This document shows positions 34,703-47,285 of a stretch of 64,000 bases of DNA, piece after piece. The position numbers were made by a program, and so were the translations under genes. Source of the stretch: Myoxocephalus aenaeus (taxonomy: Eukaryota; Chordata; Actinopteri; Perciformes; Cottidae); NCBI GenBank assembly GCA_038501785.1, contig JBAMJR010000031.1, forward strand, positions 14,437,501 through 14,501,500, given 5' to 3'. Under the pieces are notes generated by a model. That model was not told the DNA's origin. It did not search any database and saw only the letters and a program-made list of their open reading frames with translations. Position 1 is the first letter of the stretch, and each line of letters begins with the position of its first letter.

Positions 34703-35876
34703 CAGTGTTTCCCCCACCGTTAGAATAGGGGGGCGGGGCGCCCCCCTGAAAAAACCCTCCGCCCCCCTGTAATTTTCTCGATAGCGCCAGATCACAAGTC
34801 GTCATTTAAGTTTCTCTTTCCTATAGAACCGGTCTACACCTTGTTCTGTTATTAAACAAACTAAACGGCCGTATTTTATTTATATTATCCACACACAGCT
34901 TGTCATTTCGGTCTCTACATGGTCGCGTTAACACTTCTCCTCTGCTCTGCATCGCGCACAGCGGAGTTCCGCCCTGATGCGTACAGACAGGTGCGCGCGC
35001 ACACACACGTGAGCGCTGAGCACACAGCAGCGGACAGAGAGCGTAAAAAAATATGTCGCGTGAAAAGCAGACCTATATCTGCGTTTTAAACGCTCCCAGG
35101 GTGAAGATGGCAACAGCAGCTCTCATGTGAGGAGCAACCGGAGTTCTCCTCACACCGGAGCAGCTCTCCTGCTCCAGGTGAAAGAGACAAAGTGCTCGTG
35201 TCTTGTACCAACAATGAGCTGCTGGCTTCACATATTACAAAAGTACAAAGTACACGGACATAAAACTAAGTCATTAATAAATACATGGAGAAAAGCCTGT
35301 ACTTTCGGGTAAATGTTTACGTTACGCCGTTAACAGGTTACGCATGCGCATAGCGACTCGCCGATTTTTGGCTCTTTGTCAGAAGTCTCCGTGACGTCCT
35401 TTCTGCTGCGGCGTCTCTCAAAACAGAAAACAGATCTCAGATCAACGTTGAACATGAATTGTATCAAATCTACAACCCCGTTTATAAAGATGTGTAGAGG
35501 CTCACTGCTCCACTAATACTGATGCAACCTGATGCTCACATATCTGCACTCATTCTGTTTTCCACAATGAGCTATTTAGTAGTAACTAAATATTAGTTAT
35601 TTTTTTGCACAGATATAACTTTATTTTCATTGTTCTAAGTGATTGCAATTTAAAAATAAAAAAATGTCCGATGGAGCAATCTGATTTACTTGAAAGTGAT
35701 TGCAATTTTCTTTATTCTGTTATTTCTAAAAGCACAGATGGAGTCACAAAATGAAGTTATTTACAGAAAAAGTTTGAGAACCACTACTTTAAGTGTTTGT
35801 GTTGGTGTCGTCGCTGCCCCCGCCGCCGTGCCGCCGCCGTGCCGCCCCCCTGAAGCTGTAAACCTAGGGGAAACTG
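34703..35876. mobile_element. hAT-like non-autonomous element
   Basis: The left end is CAGTGTTTCCCCC and the right end reads, on the minus strand, CAGTTTCCCCTAGG. AGTAT lies outside both ends (34698-34702 and 35877-35881). The right third (35580-35876) matches, inverted, the repeat at 63668-64000, whose end is the intact CAGTGTTTCCCC. That implies a 2-bp loss at this right end. The interior has GC-rich 'gccgccgtgccgcc' runs and no transposase ORF. Confidence 0.7.
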
Positions 35877-35978
35877 AGTATCATATAAAAAAAACTGCAT
35901 AACGAAATAACAACTATTCACTTTTGTTGTTGAAACAATCTATAAATGTTTCATCAATCTGTTTACGGTAAATATCTG

Positions 35979-36265
35979 TGTTGAGAGTTGGTGGATGTAT
36001 GGATGCATGTGGTTGTATCTGTTCAGGAGGGGGCGCTGTTGCGTATCTGTGGCGTGACGTCACGTGACGCCACTTCCTTTTAAGGGGGATGTTCGCTCTC
36101 TCTGCTTTGCCCTTTTCTACCTGACTCTCACGGAAGAGCAGTGTGTTGAAAATAAACAATGCCGCGCATTGATGGCTGAAGAGAAACGTCTGGACGTCCG
36201 TTCATTCCACAGAATTATTATTCCGCTGTGCAGGTAGGCAGAAGGTATAAGCCTACCTGTCAACA
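35979..36265 (+). repeat. 5' LTR of the copia element
   Basis: 287 bp, TGTTGA...TCAACA. Contains a CRE-like palindrome cluster (GTGACGTCACGTGACG, about 36056) and a possible TATA-like 'ttttaaggggg' (about 36078), followed by AATAAA near 36150. Confidence 0.95.
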
Positions 36266-36280
36266 GGTTATGGGCCCAGC
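36266..36280 (+). other. Primer-binding site matching an internal part of initiator tRNA-Met
   Basis: GGTTATGGGCCCAGC directly follows the 5' LTR. It is the exact complement of GCTGGGCCCATAACC, the anticodon stem-loop region of eukaryotic initiator tRNA-Met, and not of any tRNA 3' end. Drosophila copia is known to prime from a cleaved 5' half of this tRNA. Confidence 0.88.
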
Positions 36281-36437
36281 TAACGAGAATGATTCTAAAG
36301 TTTGACGGACACGTGCGCAGATAGCTAGCAAGACTGCGCTAGCATACAGAAGCAAAGAGCTAGTTTAGCATCGGGAGTACCGGGAAGCTAAAGCTAGGCT
36401 GAAAAGGAGCTGAACTGAGCTACAAACAGAAAAAGTC

Positions 36438-39400
36438 ATGGCGAACAGAAGCAAGAGCAAGTGGCCCACGTTTGACGGGAGAGCAGAGGAGTATGAGCTC
36501 TGGGAAGAAAGGATGCTATGCTGCATGCACGGAGCGGGGCTGAAACAGACGATCCTCACAGAGCCCCAAGGACCACTGACGGTTGAAGAACAGGCTGAGG
36601 ATGATAGACTGAATGCTGACGCCTATTGTGCATTGGCACCACTACTTGACAATACGAGTTTGGGACTAATATTCAGAGACACGAAGGACAAGGGCCGAGA
36701 GAGCCTCAAAGTGTTAAAAGAACACTACATCGGAAAAGGTAGACCCCGGATTGTCTCCCTGTACATAACAATGACTGCGCTGAAGAAAGCTGACAATGAG
36801 ACCGTAACCGAATACGTTATCCGAGCTGAGCGGATCATTACGGCACTCAGGGGTGCAGGTGAAGCACCGAGTGAGGGACTGATGATGGCGATGATCATGA
36901 GGGGGTTACCAGAGAAGTACAAGCCGTTCACACTGATGGTGACGCATGGTCCAGCAGACATGACGCTGGGAGAGTTCAAGGCAAAGTTGAGAAATTTCGA
37001 GGCTTCAGAAGACTCAGACCCAGTCGCGGAAGAGGCGGAAGAACGGGTGCTGAGGGCCCAAGCGGCGCCAAGGAAAAAGACCGGGCCAGTGGAGATAGTG
37101 TGTTGGCGGTGTGGAGAAAAGGGCCACAGAAGGGATGACTGCACAGAGAAAGTTTGGTGTAGTTTTTGCAAAAGCAGGGGGCACACAGACAAGGCGTGCT
37201 CAAAGAAGGAGCGTGAACGAAGCACCCGGTGTGCGTGTGTCCAAGATGGCGGCGACGGCGGTGGCCGTAGAGCAGGGCGTGAACAAGATGGCGGCCGGGG
37301 AGCCGCGGGAGGAGAAGACCGCACCTTCAGGGCACACACAGAAGATGTCAGCCTCTCAGGGCAACGGCTACAGACCCAGAGAAAGGGACTGATCGTGGAC
37401 ACGGGCGCGTCGTCCCACATCATCAATGACAGGAGCAAATTCAAGAGCTTCGACAGCACCTTCAAGCCGGAGAGACACAGCATGGAGCTGGCAGACGGGA
37501 AGCGTACCGTCGGGGTGGCGCAAGGCAGAGGAGATGCGCAAGTATGCCTCATAAACAGCGAGGGGCGCCGGTGTACAGTGACTTTAAAGAACGCCCTCTA
37601 CATCCCCTCGTACCCCCAAGAACTCTTCTCCGTGAAGTCTGCTACCTCTCACGGTGCCAAAGTGATCTTCGACGAAGGTAAAGATGTCATAGTGATGCCG
37701 GGTGGCACAAGGTATAATATTTATGTATGTAAGAGAATGTACTACTTGCAAACAGAGTGTGATATAGATGTGTGTCATGTCAGCTATGATATCCAAACAT
37801 GGCATGAGATAATGGGTCACTGCAATTACGAAGATATCTTGAAACTGCAGGATGTAACAGAAGGCATGCACATTAAAGGTGAAAAGCGTAGGCCTGATAA
37901 AGAATGTGCAGTGTGTATAGAGGGAAAATTCACTCAAACGAGAAACAGAGATCCGACTGATAAGGTAAAGACACCACTTGAGCTGGTGAACACAGACCTT
38001 ACTGGTCCAGTAAACAATGAGTCCATAGATGGTTTCAAGTACATGCAGTCTTTCACAGATGTGTGTACGGGGGCAGTGTTTGTTTACTTCCTGAAAGCAA
38101 AAAGTGATGCCGTTCAGGCCACTGAGAAGTACCTGGCAGATGTAGCGCCTTATGGCACTGTGAAATGCATTAGATCAGATAACGGGACTGAGTTCACTAA
38201 CAGAGAGTTTCAGACACTACTGAGAAAGAACAAAATCAGACATGAGACTTCCTGTCCTTACTCCCCGCACCAGAACGGGACAGCGGAAAGGGAAGGGCGC
38301 ACTCTCTTTGAGATGGCCAGATGTAAGCTTATCGACAGTGACCTACCTAAGAGTCTTTGGCACTATGCCATCCAGGAAGCAGCCTATACCAGGAATCGGT
38401 GCTTTAACAAACACACAGGCACTACTCCATATACAGCACTGACAGGTAAAAGATGCAATCTAGCCAGGGTACATAAGTTTGGCTCAGTGTGCTATGCCTA
38501 CCAGCAAGACAGAGGAAAACTAGATTCTAGGTGTGAGAAAGGACTCTTTGTAGGGCATGACAAGGGCAGTCCCGCCTATCTAGTTTACTACCCCGGTAAA
38601 AGAAAAGTGCAGAAGCACAGACTTGTAAAGTTTGTCACCAAGACAACTTGTGAAAACGAGACTCAGACACAGGAGCTAGGATTGGACCCCAAAGTAGGTT
38701 GTGACAAGAGCATAGAGACTCCACAGCCTAGTGTACTGAGCACAGATGTACAGGCTGACGGTCCACAGTCAGCACCAGGGGATGATGGCGAGGAGCACCC
38801 TAGGGTGACGTCACATGCCTCAGACAGTGGGAGATATCCCACCAGAGAGCGTAAACCCCCGGGGTATCTGAGAGATTATACGGTGGAAGATACTGATGAT
38901 GACAGTACACTCATGAGTGTAGATTATTGCTACCGAGCAGTTTGTGGTGTACCTCTGACCTTTAAAGAGGCCATGACATCAACTGACTCGGGAAGGTGGA
39001 AGAAAGCGATGGATGAGGAGATGAAGTCCCTAGAGGACAACCAGACTTTTACCCTGACTAAGTTACCAGAGGGCAGGAAGACAGTGGGAGGAAGATGGGT
39101 ATACTCGATCAAAGATGACATTGACGGACACGACCAGTACAAAGCTAGGTTTGTAGCGAAAGGATACAGTCAGAGAGCAGGGATAGATTATGACGAGACA
39201 TTCTCACCAACAGCCAATCTTGCAAGTATACGGGTAGTGATGCAGAAGGCAGCCCAAGACGATTTGATCTTGCATCAAATGGACGTGAAAACAGCCTATC
39301 TGCATGCTCCCATTGATCGAGATATCTACATGGAACAACCTGAAGGTTACGAAAAAGAGGGGGAGGAGCTAGTGTGTAAACTAGAGAAATCAATTTACGG

Positions 39401-40484
39401 CCTGAAGCAGTCGGGGCGTAACTGGAATGAGATGCTCCACACATGTCTAGTAGATGACAACTTCACTCAGAACCCGACAGACCACTGCGTCTACACAAAG
39501 GAGTCTAAAGAGGCAGGGAAGGTAATAGTTGTTATCTGGGTGGACGATCTTATTATTGCAGGCAGCAGCAACAAGAGTCTAGAGAAAGTGAAAAACATGT
39601 TATCTACCAGATTTAAAATGAAGGACCTAGGTAGGTTGAAGTATTTTCTGGGCATGGACTTCAGCCAGTCTGATGGCTGTGTAAAAGTGTCACAAAAGAG
39701 GTATGTTGAAAAGATACTGGAACGTTTCGACATGCAGGAGTGTAGAATTAGAGAAACACCATGTGACCCAAAGTTAGACTACTCTGAAGATGCACCTAAA
39801 ATGTCTGATGTGAAGAAGTACAGAGAAGCTGTCGGCAGCCTCATCTACTTGACAACATGTACACGTCCTGACCTATGTTTCGTGGTGAGCAAGTTATCAC
39901 AGCATTTTGCTGACCCTACAGATGAACATTGGGTTACGGTGAAACATGTTTTGCGTTATCTCAGGGGTACTGCAGACAAACAGCTCTGCTTCAGAAAGAG
40001 CAGAGAGAGTCTAGGCCTACAGGCATATAGTGACGCAGACTGGGCTGCGGACGCTAGTGACAGACGCAGTATCACCGGGTATTGTGTGAGTATGGGTAAA
40101 GACAGTTCCTTAGTCTCTTGGAAAACCAAGAAGCAACCCACGGTAGCATTATCCACATGTGAAGCCGAGTACATGGCTCTAGCTCTAACAATACAGGAGT
40201 GTATTTATTTGGAGCAACTACTGGGAGGTATAGATACCTATGTGTATAAGAAAACTGTTGTTTATGAGGACAACCAGGGAACAATTGCGCTTGCCAGGAA
40301 CCCTGTGTGTAGACAAAGATGTAAGCATGTGGACATTAAATATCACTTCATTAGGTCTACCATAAGGGAAGATAAGATGTCACTTGTTTACTGTCCCACA
40401 GACGACATGGTCGCAGATGTTATGACAAAGCCCGCCTCCAGACTTAAACTGAGGAAATTTGCAGGAGTCATGTTTGGTGTGTAA
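36438..40484 (+). CDS. Gag-Pol polyprotein of the copia element
   Basis: A 1348-aa single ORF. A Gag UBN2-type region (about 60-200) is followed by two CCHC knuckles near 221 and 240 (CWRCGEKGHRRDDC; CSFCKSRGHTDKAC). The protease (VDTGASSHI) is near 318. The integrase has an HHCC finger (about 455-495) and core acidic residues in NTDLTGP (about 517), RSDNGTEF (about 578) and NGTAEREG (about 614). Reverse transcriptase has KARFVAKGYSQ (about 900), MDVKTAYLHA (about 948) and the catalytic WVDDLII (about 1034, Trp where Tyr is common). RNase H has YSDADW (about 1196), CEAEYMAL (about 1238) and EDNQGTIAL (about 1276). All key residues are present. Domain order PR-IN-RT-RH is the copia order. Gag and Pol share one frame, as in Drosophila copia. 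Confidence 0.95.
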   Translation: MANRSKSKWPTFDGRAEEYELWEERMLCCMHGAGLKQTILTEPQGPLTVEEQAEDDRLNADAYCALAPLLDNTSLGLIFRDTKDKGRESLKVLKEHYIGKGRPRIVSLYITMTALKKADNETVTEYVIRAERIITALRGAGEAPSEGLMMAMIMRGLPEKYKPFTLMVTHGPADMTLGEFKAKLRNFEASEDSDPVAEEAEERVLRAQAAPRKKTGPVEIVCWRCGEKGHRRDDCTEKVWCSFCKSRGHTDKACSKKERERSTRCACVQDGGDGGGRRAGREQDGGRGAAGGEDRTFRAHTEDVSLSGQRLQTQRKGLIVDTGASSHIINDRSKFKSFDSTFKPERHSMELADGKRTVGVAQGRGDAQVCLINSEGRRCTVTLKNALYIPSYPQELFSVKSATSHGAKVIFDEGKDVIVMPGGTRYNIYVCKRMYYLQTECDIDVCHVSYDIQTWHEIMGHCNYEDILKLQDVTEGMHIKGEKRRPDKECAVCIEGKFTQTRNRDPTDKVKTPLELVNTDLTGPVNNESIDGFKYMQSFTDVCTGAVFVYFLKAKSDAVQATEKYLADVAPYGTVKCIRSDNGTEFTNREFQTLLRKNKIRHETSCPYSPHQNGTAEREGRTLFEMARCKLIDSDLPKSLWHYAIQEAAYTRNRCFNKHTGTTPYTALTGKRCNLARVHKFGSVCYAYQQDRGKLDSRCEKGLFVGHDKGSPAYLVYYPGKRKVQKHRLVKFVTKTTCENETQTQELGLDPKVGCDKSIETPQPSVLSTDVQADGPQSAPGDDGEEHPRVTSHASDSGRYPTRERKPPGYLRDYTVEDTDDDSTLMSVDYCYRAVCGVPLTFKEAMTSTDSGRWKKAMDEEMKSLEDNQTFTLTKLPEGRKTVGGRWVYSIKDDIDGHDQYKARFVAKGYSQRAGIDYDETFSPTANLASIRVVMQKAAQDDLILHQMDVKTAYLHAPIDRDIYMEQPEGYEKEGEELVCKLEKSIYGLKQSGRNWNEMLHTCLVDDNFTQNPTDHCVYTKESKEAGKVIVVIWVDDLIIAGSSNKSLEKVKNMLSTRFKMKDLGRLKYFLGMDFSQSDGCVKVSQKRYVEKILERFDMQECRIRETPCDPKLDYSEDAPKMSDVKKYREAVGSLIYLTTCTRPDLCFVVSKLSQHFADPTDEHWVTVKHVLRYLRGTADKQLCFRKSRESLGLQAYSDADWAADASDRRSITGYCVSMGKDSSLVSWKTKKQPTVALSTCEAEYMALALTIQECIYLEQLLGGIDTYVYKKTVVYEDNQGTIALARNPVCRQRCKHVDIKYHFIRSTIREDKMSLVYCPTDDMVADVMTKPASRLKLRKFAGVMFGV

Positions 40485-40576
40485 AAATGTTGACATTTGA
40501 ATATGCCATTTTTGTTTGTTTTGCTTATTTTATTATGTAAAAGTTATACAGTATACATGTCATTCATAAGTGGGAG

Positions 40577-40863
40577 TGTTGAGAGTTGGTGGATGTATGG
40601 ATGCATGTGGTTGTATCTGTTCAGGAGGGGGCGCTGTTGCGTATCTGTGGCGTGACGTCACGTGACGCCACTTCCTTTTAAGGGGGATGTTCGCTCTCTC
40701 TGCTTTGCCCTTTTCTACCTGACTCTCACGGAAGAGCAGTGTGTTGAAAATAAACAATGCCGCGCATTGATGGCTGAAGAGAAACGTCTGGACGTCCGTT
40801 CATTCCACAGAATTATTATTCCGCTGTGCAGGTAGGCAGAAGGTATAAGCCTACCTGTCAACA
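40577..40863 (+). repeat. 3' LTR of the copia element
   Basis: Reads identical to 35979-36265. Preceded by the purine tract at 40568-40576 and followed by ATCTG. Confidence 0.95.
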
Positions 40864-41652
40864 ATCTGAACTTCCTGTTTCATCTTTCAGTTATTCTTCC
40901 AAAAGTCCAGAGAAAAGGTGAAAATAATACGAGACACTCATAAAGAACACAAAGAGCCTTGAAAACATCATATTCAGGGAGGCAGAGTAGTTTAACAGAT
41001 TCATGTTCAGTAAACATTCTCATCATAGACCACAGGATTATTTCATATCTGTGACAGAGAAACAAGAGCTGTCAACGTGACAGTCGACGGCTTCTTGTTG
41101 TAACTTGGCAACATGTCAGCACTCTGGTATCCACCAGGAAGTGTTCTACAAACTCTCACTAACACGTCTCTGTTGGGTCACTTGTTCAAGCAATGCACTG
41201 AAATGTCAAAGCTGCAGCAACAGGGATCTGTTTCATGGGTCTGTTCAGAGAGAGAGAGTCACTCCTGAAGGACGACCTTTGACCCACATGTTGCACAACA
41301 GTCAGCGGGAGGCTTGTGAGTCACAAAACAATGAGAAATGTAGATCTGCTGTTGATTGAGACCAAAGACTGTTAATCATTTACTAAAATACTTTATTTAA
41401 GTACAATGTTGAGATACTTTTACTCTACTTAAGTATTTTAATGAAATTACATTGAGTTACTTGTTAGTTTGTGGATTGAGATCAATAATACAAAATACAC
41501 AAATAAATGATGATGTATTTCTTATTATAGGGAACGATAAAACTTAATTGATCCCCGAAAGAAATTCACAAGCATCCCAGTATAAATAGAATTGAAAACT
41601 ATCTCCATGTATAGCTGCAACATTAAAGTGATGAACACATGAATCCATCAAT
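40864..41652. other. Intergenic DNA with small repeat fragments
   Basis: No exon-like signal. At 41381-41460 there is an AT-rich stretch resembling a common fish repeat ('agtacaatgttgagatacttttactctacttaagta'), and at 41530-41580 a LINE-tail-like 'aattgatccccgaaagaaattc'. Confidence 0.4.
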
Positions 41653-42662
41653 CAGTGGCGGCCGGCCAATAGAGGGCAACGGGGCTTGGCCCCACCCACC
41701 TTGAGCCACCAAAAAAAAACAATATTTGTGTTTTTTAGCAATGGAATATACCCAGTAATATTTGTAAAATAGGATATCTGTGCCAAATATATGCGTTTCC
41801 TGCTTGTCCTCCTCTGCTCATGCACCTCTGAGCTGCTGCTAGTGCACGTCTCTGCTGCTAGTGCACGTCTCTGCTGCTAGTGCACGTCTGTGCTGCTAGT
41901 GCACGTCGTGGGGCTCGAATGATTCTGCCCAAGGAAGACGGGTCTAATACGCCGTTTAGCCAATCACTGATTAAAGAAATAAATGAATGACATACAATTG
42001 ATCCAATCAGCGCCCTAAAAAAGACTTCTGGGAGGGCTATTCTCATCTTGCCCCACGGTGCGCGTTCCCGTGTCTCTGTTCTCTCAGGGCTCGTGTCTCG
42101 TTCTCATCTCGCGTGTTCTTGTCACGCCGGTCTCTTGTGTTCTCGCCGGCTTCTCTTCTCTCGCAGCGCAATTTTAATGTCATGACAACGGAACATCCCA
42201 GCACCAGCGCTACTCTTGCTAGAAGACGCAACCCTAACTAGATCAAATTTCTCCTCCAAGGCCCGTTTGAGAGAAGAACTATGGCAGAGTTATTGTTATT
42301 TGTATTACTGTTATTTTGTCGGCTGCGTGTATAATGTAACTGGGAGGAAGTGACGTGAGCGGTTTGTTTTGGTCGGAATTCTGACGTCTGGGCGAAGCAG
42401 TCGGCATTTGGAGGGATCAGGAAGGTATTTATATATCATATTATAGTGAATATTATTATATGATATATATATTAATATACTGAATTATATGAATAAGATG
42501 TCCTTATTATGTCAGTGTTGGAATAAATGATATAAAAGCTAAAAACTGCAAAGTAGTAATGCGTTTTTTGATACCTTTTTTTTAGCATTGAATCATACTA
42601 GGATGTTTGCTGAAATTGATTGGCTAGCCTTACCCAAAAAAAAAATCCACCAGCCGCCACTG
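41653..42662. mobile_element. hAT-like element, CAGTGGCGGC family, copy 1
   Basis: The left end is CAGTGGCGGCCGG and the right end is CCAGCCGCCACTG, an inverted repeat. No matching 8-bp duplication is visible. It contains a 19-bp tandem repeat (41832-41907) and no transposase ORF. Confidence 0.7.
41832..41907. repeat. 19-bp tandem repeat, 4 copies
   Basis: The unit is CTGCTGCTAGTGCACGTCT with one or two substitutions in later copies, inside the hAT-like element. Confidence 0.9.
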
Positions 42663-44245
42663 CTCTGGACCGAGCCATGATCTGGATCCAGTTTGTCAGG
42701 AGACAAAGGGAGCTGCTCACTAAAGGACCGACTCCTCCAAGACGTCCTGGATCCAGCAGCACTCCATCGATGTGATCACACTGTGGTCTGTGATGATGAT
42801 GTCACTGATTTGAGTTTTAACAGTTAAATAGTTGTGGTGGAAAGTGATCGAAGGAAAAGAAAAGTTGACTAAGACTGCGGTCGAATAGTCAAATAACGAC
42901 CTCCTAACGTCTAACCCTAAGCACTTTTCCTTAACCTCTGTGAAAACGTCACGGGGTCAAGGAAAGATGGGAAGGAGAATTCATGAGGAGTTAGGAAAAG
43001 ACACGCGAGGTGTTTGGCAAATCTGACTCCACTTTCACTAAGCCACGTAGTTATGACGCGACGGCAGGCGATGTTAGTGACGTCAGTCTGCAGCGGTGAA
43101 ACTACAATGTTGTAGTCCATCTCGGACCACAATAAAGCGCATCTTAAATACTTTGTCTGTCTTCTTACAGTGTTGCGTCATCCAGATGACATAATTTTAC
43201 TTTATTAATGAGGTTGGAATAAAAATGAACGAAGCAATATGAAAGTGAAACCAACGTATTTTTCACAGAGAGTACAAAGCTCCTAAAGTGTGTCTTTGTT
43301 CAGTTTCAAACATGCTGAATTAAATACGGAATCCCACAAACGATGTGTGTCATATATGTGTGTCTCATATCCCTTTGTGTTGTTATGGTTTATCTATATG
43401 CAGATTATAATCTGACCATAAAAATATGCAGACAACAGTTTATGAAACACCACACAACTCGTGTTGACTTGATAGTGTTTTATTGTAATGTGACAAAATA
43501 GTTGATTAAAAAGATGATAATCAGAAACATGACTCAGAGCTCGTCCAGTTTAACTCTTTCACTAAAGCTTCTGTAACTGAAGTAAAATAAAATAAAAGAA
43601 TGAGGGCTGAAGCTGCAGTTCAACACCAGAGAGAATATCAAATACGTCAGTTTGATCACTTTACAGCAGTTTGATCACTTTACAGCAGTTTGATCACTTT
43701 ACAGCAGTTTTCAGAAACGTAACGTCCGTAGTTTGCCAGCAGGTTTAACAGATTATTGAAGGTATTTCCAAGTTATAGCAACGGTTATTTACATGATCTG
43801 CGTTTGTCGGTCATGATCGTTTGTTCTCGTGAACGGCCGAATGCTGCGTCACTTTAAATGTTGCCGCCACAAGGAATTGTGGGTCGGCATTATCTCCATC
43901 CCTTTCGTAAAGGAAGGTCCAGTGTTTCCTATGCTAAAGGAGCTAAGTTAGGAAGCATTGAAGCTCCTTTCCTTTGCGTTTAGAGAATTTGACTGGCACT
44001 TCTCATGGCGGCCACTTAGGTACTTCCGGGTCATTTCACTCAGTTAGGAAGGTCCCTCACCTAAAAGGACTACTCGACTGCAGCCTAACATCATAGTAGA
44101 GGCCTAACGTGCCCTGTGTATAAAACCCTGTTCCAGCCGAGACTTGGACTATTCCGTTTCACTCCTATCAGTGGCAGCCATGGACTCAACCATCTTGCAA
44201 CTGCTCATTTCTGGCAGCATCCACAGTGTTGATCTGACTCCTGAC
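42663..44245. other. Intergenic DNA, no gene seen
   Basis: Contains a 19-bp tandem array (43648-43707) and, at 43910-44070, a segment with imperfect inverted words (ggaaggtcc...ttaggaaggtcc) that may be a decayed DNA element. No coding signal. Confidence 0.4.
43648..43707. repeat. 19-bp tandem repeat, about 3 copies
   Basis: The unit is CAGTTTGATCACTTTACAG, three near-perfect copies. Confidence 0.92.
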
Positions 44246-45608
<1,363 letters not shown>

Positions 45609-45753
45609 CTCCTGACGGGTCGGTAGGTCTTTTGTTTGTGGACACATTTATGTGCGTGTGCATGAAACTGTAAGTTTGCATTTATCACTGTTGAGGTTAA
45701 ATGTTTGTCTTAAACGTTCCAGTTAATATTAAACATAATGTTTATCCAGCTAA

Positions 45754-46178
45754 TGCTGCGTTCACATCAAACGTGTTGCGAAAGTTACTCGCGCCTGAAA
45801 GGGGGCGTGGCTTATCTCTGTGGCTTATCTCCATAAAAATAGTTACAGTTTACGCCATTCACAATGGAAATAACCACTAGTTCTGCTTTATACTTGTTGT
45901 GTAAATTCCACATACGTCGGAACATCATCAATGTCCATCGTGTTCATAATATTATCCGTAGTGCCACAACAGCGTCTGAATGACGGCCGCTACCAGCGCT
46001 ACTTCAGACACTCAGTGTCACGCACATTTTTCGCCAAAGTTGGAAAATTTCAACTTGCGCAAATTCGCGCCGCCCGGCAGAAAATTCACTTGTTTGCAAC
46101 CTATCGCGTCTGTGCATTGACTTTGCATGTAATCTACTCGCGCGTCAAATTCACAACGCGTTTGGTGTGAACCCAGCA
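45754..46178. mobile_element. Harbinger/PIF-like MITE
   Basis: Imperfect terminal inverted repeats: TGCTGCGTTCACATCAAACG at the left and CGTTTGGTGTGAACCCAGCA at the right. TAA lies outside both ends (45751-45753 and 46179-46181), the 3-bp duplication typical of Harbinger/PIF transposases. 425 bp, no ORF. Confidence 0.75.
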
Positions 46179-46181
46179 TAA

Positions 46182-47285
46182 CAGCTAGCAATATTTTAAA
46201 TTATCTCTGGAGACCTCAAGGCAGCACAAGGCATCGTACATTTATCAGTCTGATTGTGTTACTTTGCTACTATACTCTTAATTACTGGACCAATGTGTAT
46301 TGTAAATATTTAGCATTTATTTGTCATATTTAGGTTATAATGGTCACGGTGGCCTTTAGCACCATTTTCACACATTTATCCTGCACCATGTTTAGCCAAT
46401 AGAGGGCAGCAGAAGCCAGCTGATGGTACATTTAACAAAGTGCATTTACTCTTTTCTGTTTGCTGTTGCCTTTAATTTAACCAGATTCAAGGATGTTAAT
46501 TAATTTCTGCATCTCACTACTGCATTTTTTTTCTTAAACTGCACTGCAACCTTTATTCAATGTTTAGCGTTTTGACTGCTTTAAATGTTTTAATGAATGT
46601 TTTTAAATCTTGTTTTCTTTTGCACTTTGTTTTGATGCTTTTAATGCTTTTGTAGGGTTTTTTAAGCTTAGTTTGTCACAATCGGACTTGTATAGTGTGA
46701 GGTTTATTGTGTACATTACAATGCATGAAATATGATAATTAATAAGGGATATTATTATGAAGGATTTGTAAATGTATGCATATGAAGGTCACTTTTATTT
46801 ACTGTGAAATGATTAATGTGTGAATGAATGTTAGAGATTGCATGCTGCATGTTCTGCCGCTTTAAGGACTTGTAGTTCTCTTGTTTGCCTGAGGTGGCGG
46901 AGTTGAACATTGACTTTACCGGTCAGAAGAAGAAGAGGAAGACTAGCTCCGTCACTTTAGCTGCGGGCCAATGGACGAGAAAAGCGGCAACCAGAGGTGT
47001 GAAAGCGGGAATTTTAATGAGTAGGAAGGGCTCTAGGCTCCATGACTGGAAGATATAGATTAACTGTAGAAGAGAAAGCGCTCTCTTCCCTGGCTGCTAG
47101 CGAGCGAATCGGACCTGCGTGCCCGTGAAGTTCGCTGTGGAGCCGAAAGAGCTCGATCGAAAGCATAAGCTGTCTATCTATCACTTTTTATTAAATATTC
47201 TTTTATTATAACTTTTTTGGACCCTGGGCCTTATTTCCTCGCACCATCTCCCAGGATTTTTTAGCATAATTTCTCCACTTTTATG
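46182..47285. other. Intergenic DNA, no gene seen
   Basis: No supported exon. A CpG-containing stretch at 46850-47165 ('gccgctttaaggacttgtag...agaagaagaggaag') could be an old first exon or repeat, but no splice site with an open frame supports it. Confidence 0.35.

Larger units (their letters stand above)
35979..40863 (+). mobile_element. Ty1/copia LTR retrotransposon, apparently complete
   Basis: 4885 bp with two 287-bp LTRs (35979-36265, 40577-40863) starting TGTTGA and ending TCAACA. They read as identical by eye. A primer-binding site at 36266-36280, one uninterrupted Gag-Pol ORF (36438-40484) and a purine tract (AAGTGGGAG, 40568-40576) complete the structure. ATCTG follows the right LTR, and ATCTG can also be read at the left junction if the 5' LTR lost one TG. 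Everything needed for an autonomous element is present, so recent insertion and possible activity are inferred. Confidence 0.95.

Noticed and set aside
36725..37552. 275-residue antisense ORF inside the copia gag-pol
   Set aside because: Shadow of the intact sense ORF; no domain.
41653..41660. 8-bp target duplication for the 41653-42662 element
   Set aside because: Flanks (CCATCAAT-type left, CTCTGGAC right) do not match, so boundaries rest on the inverted ends only.
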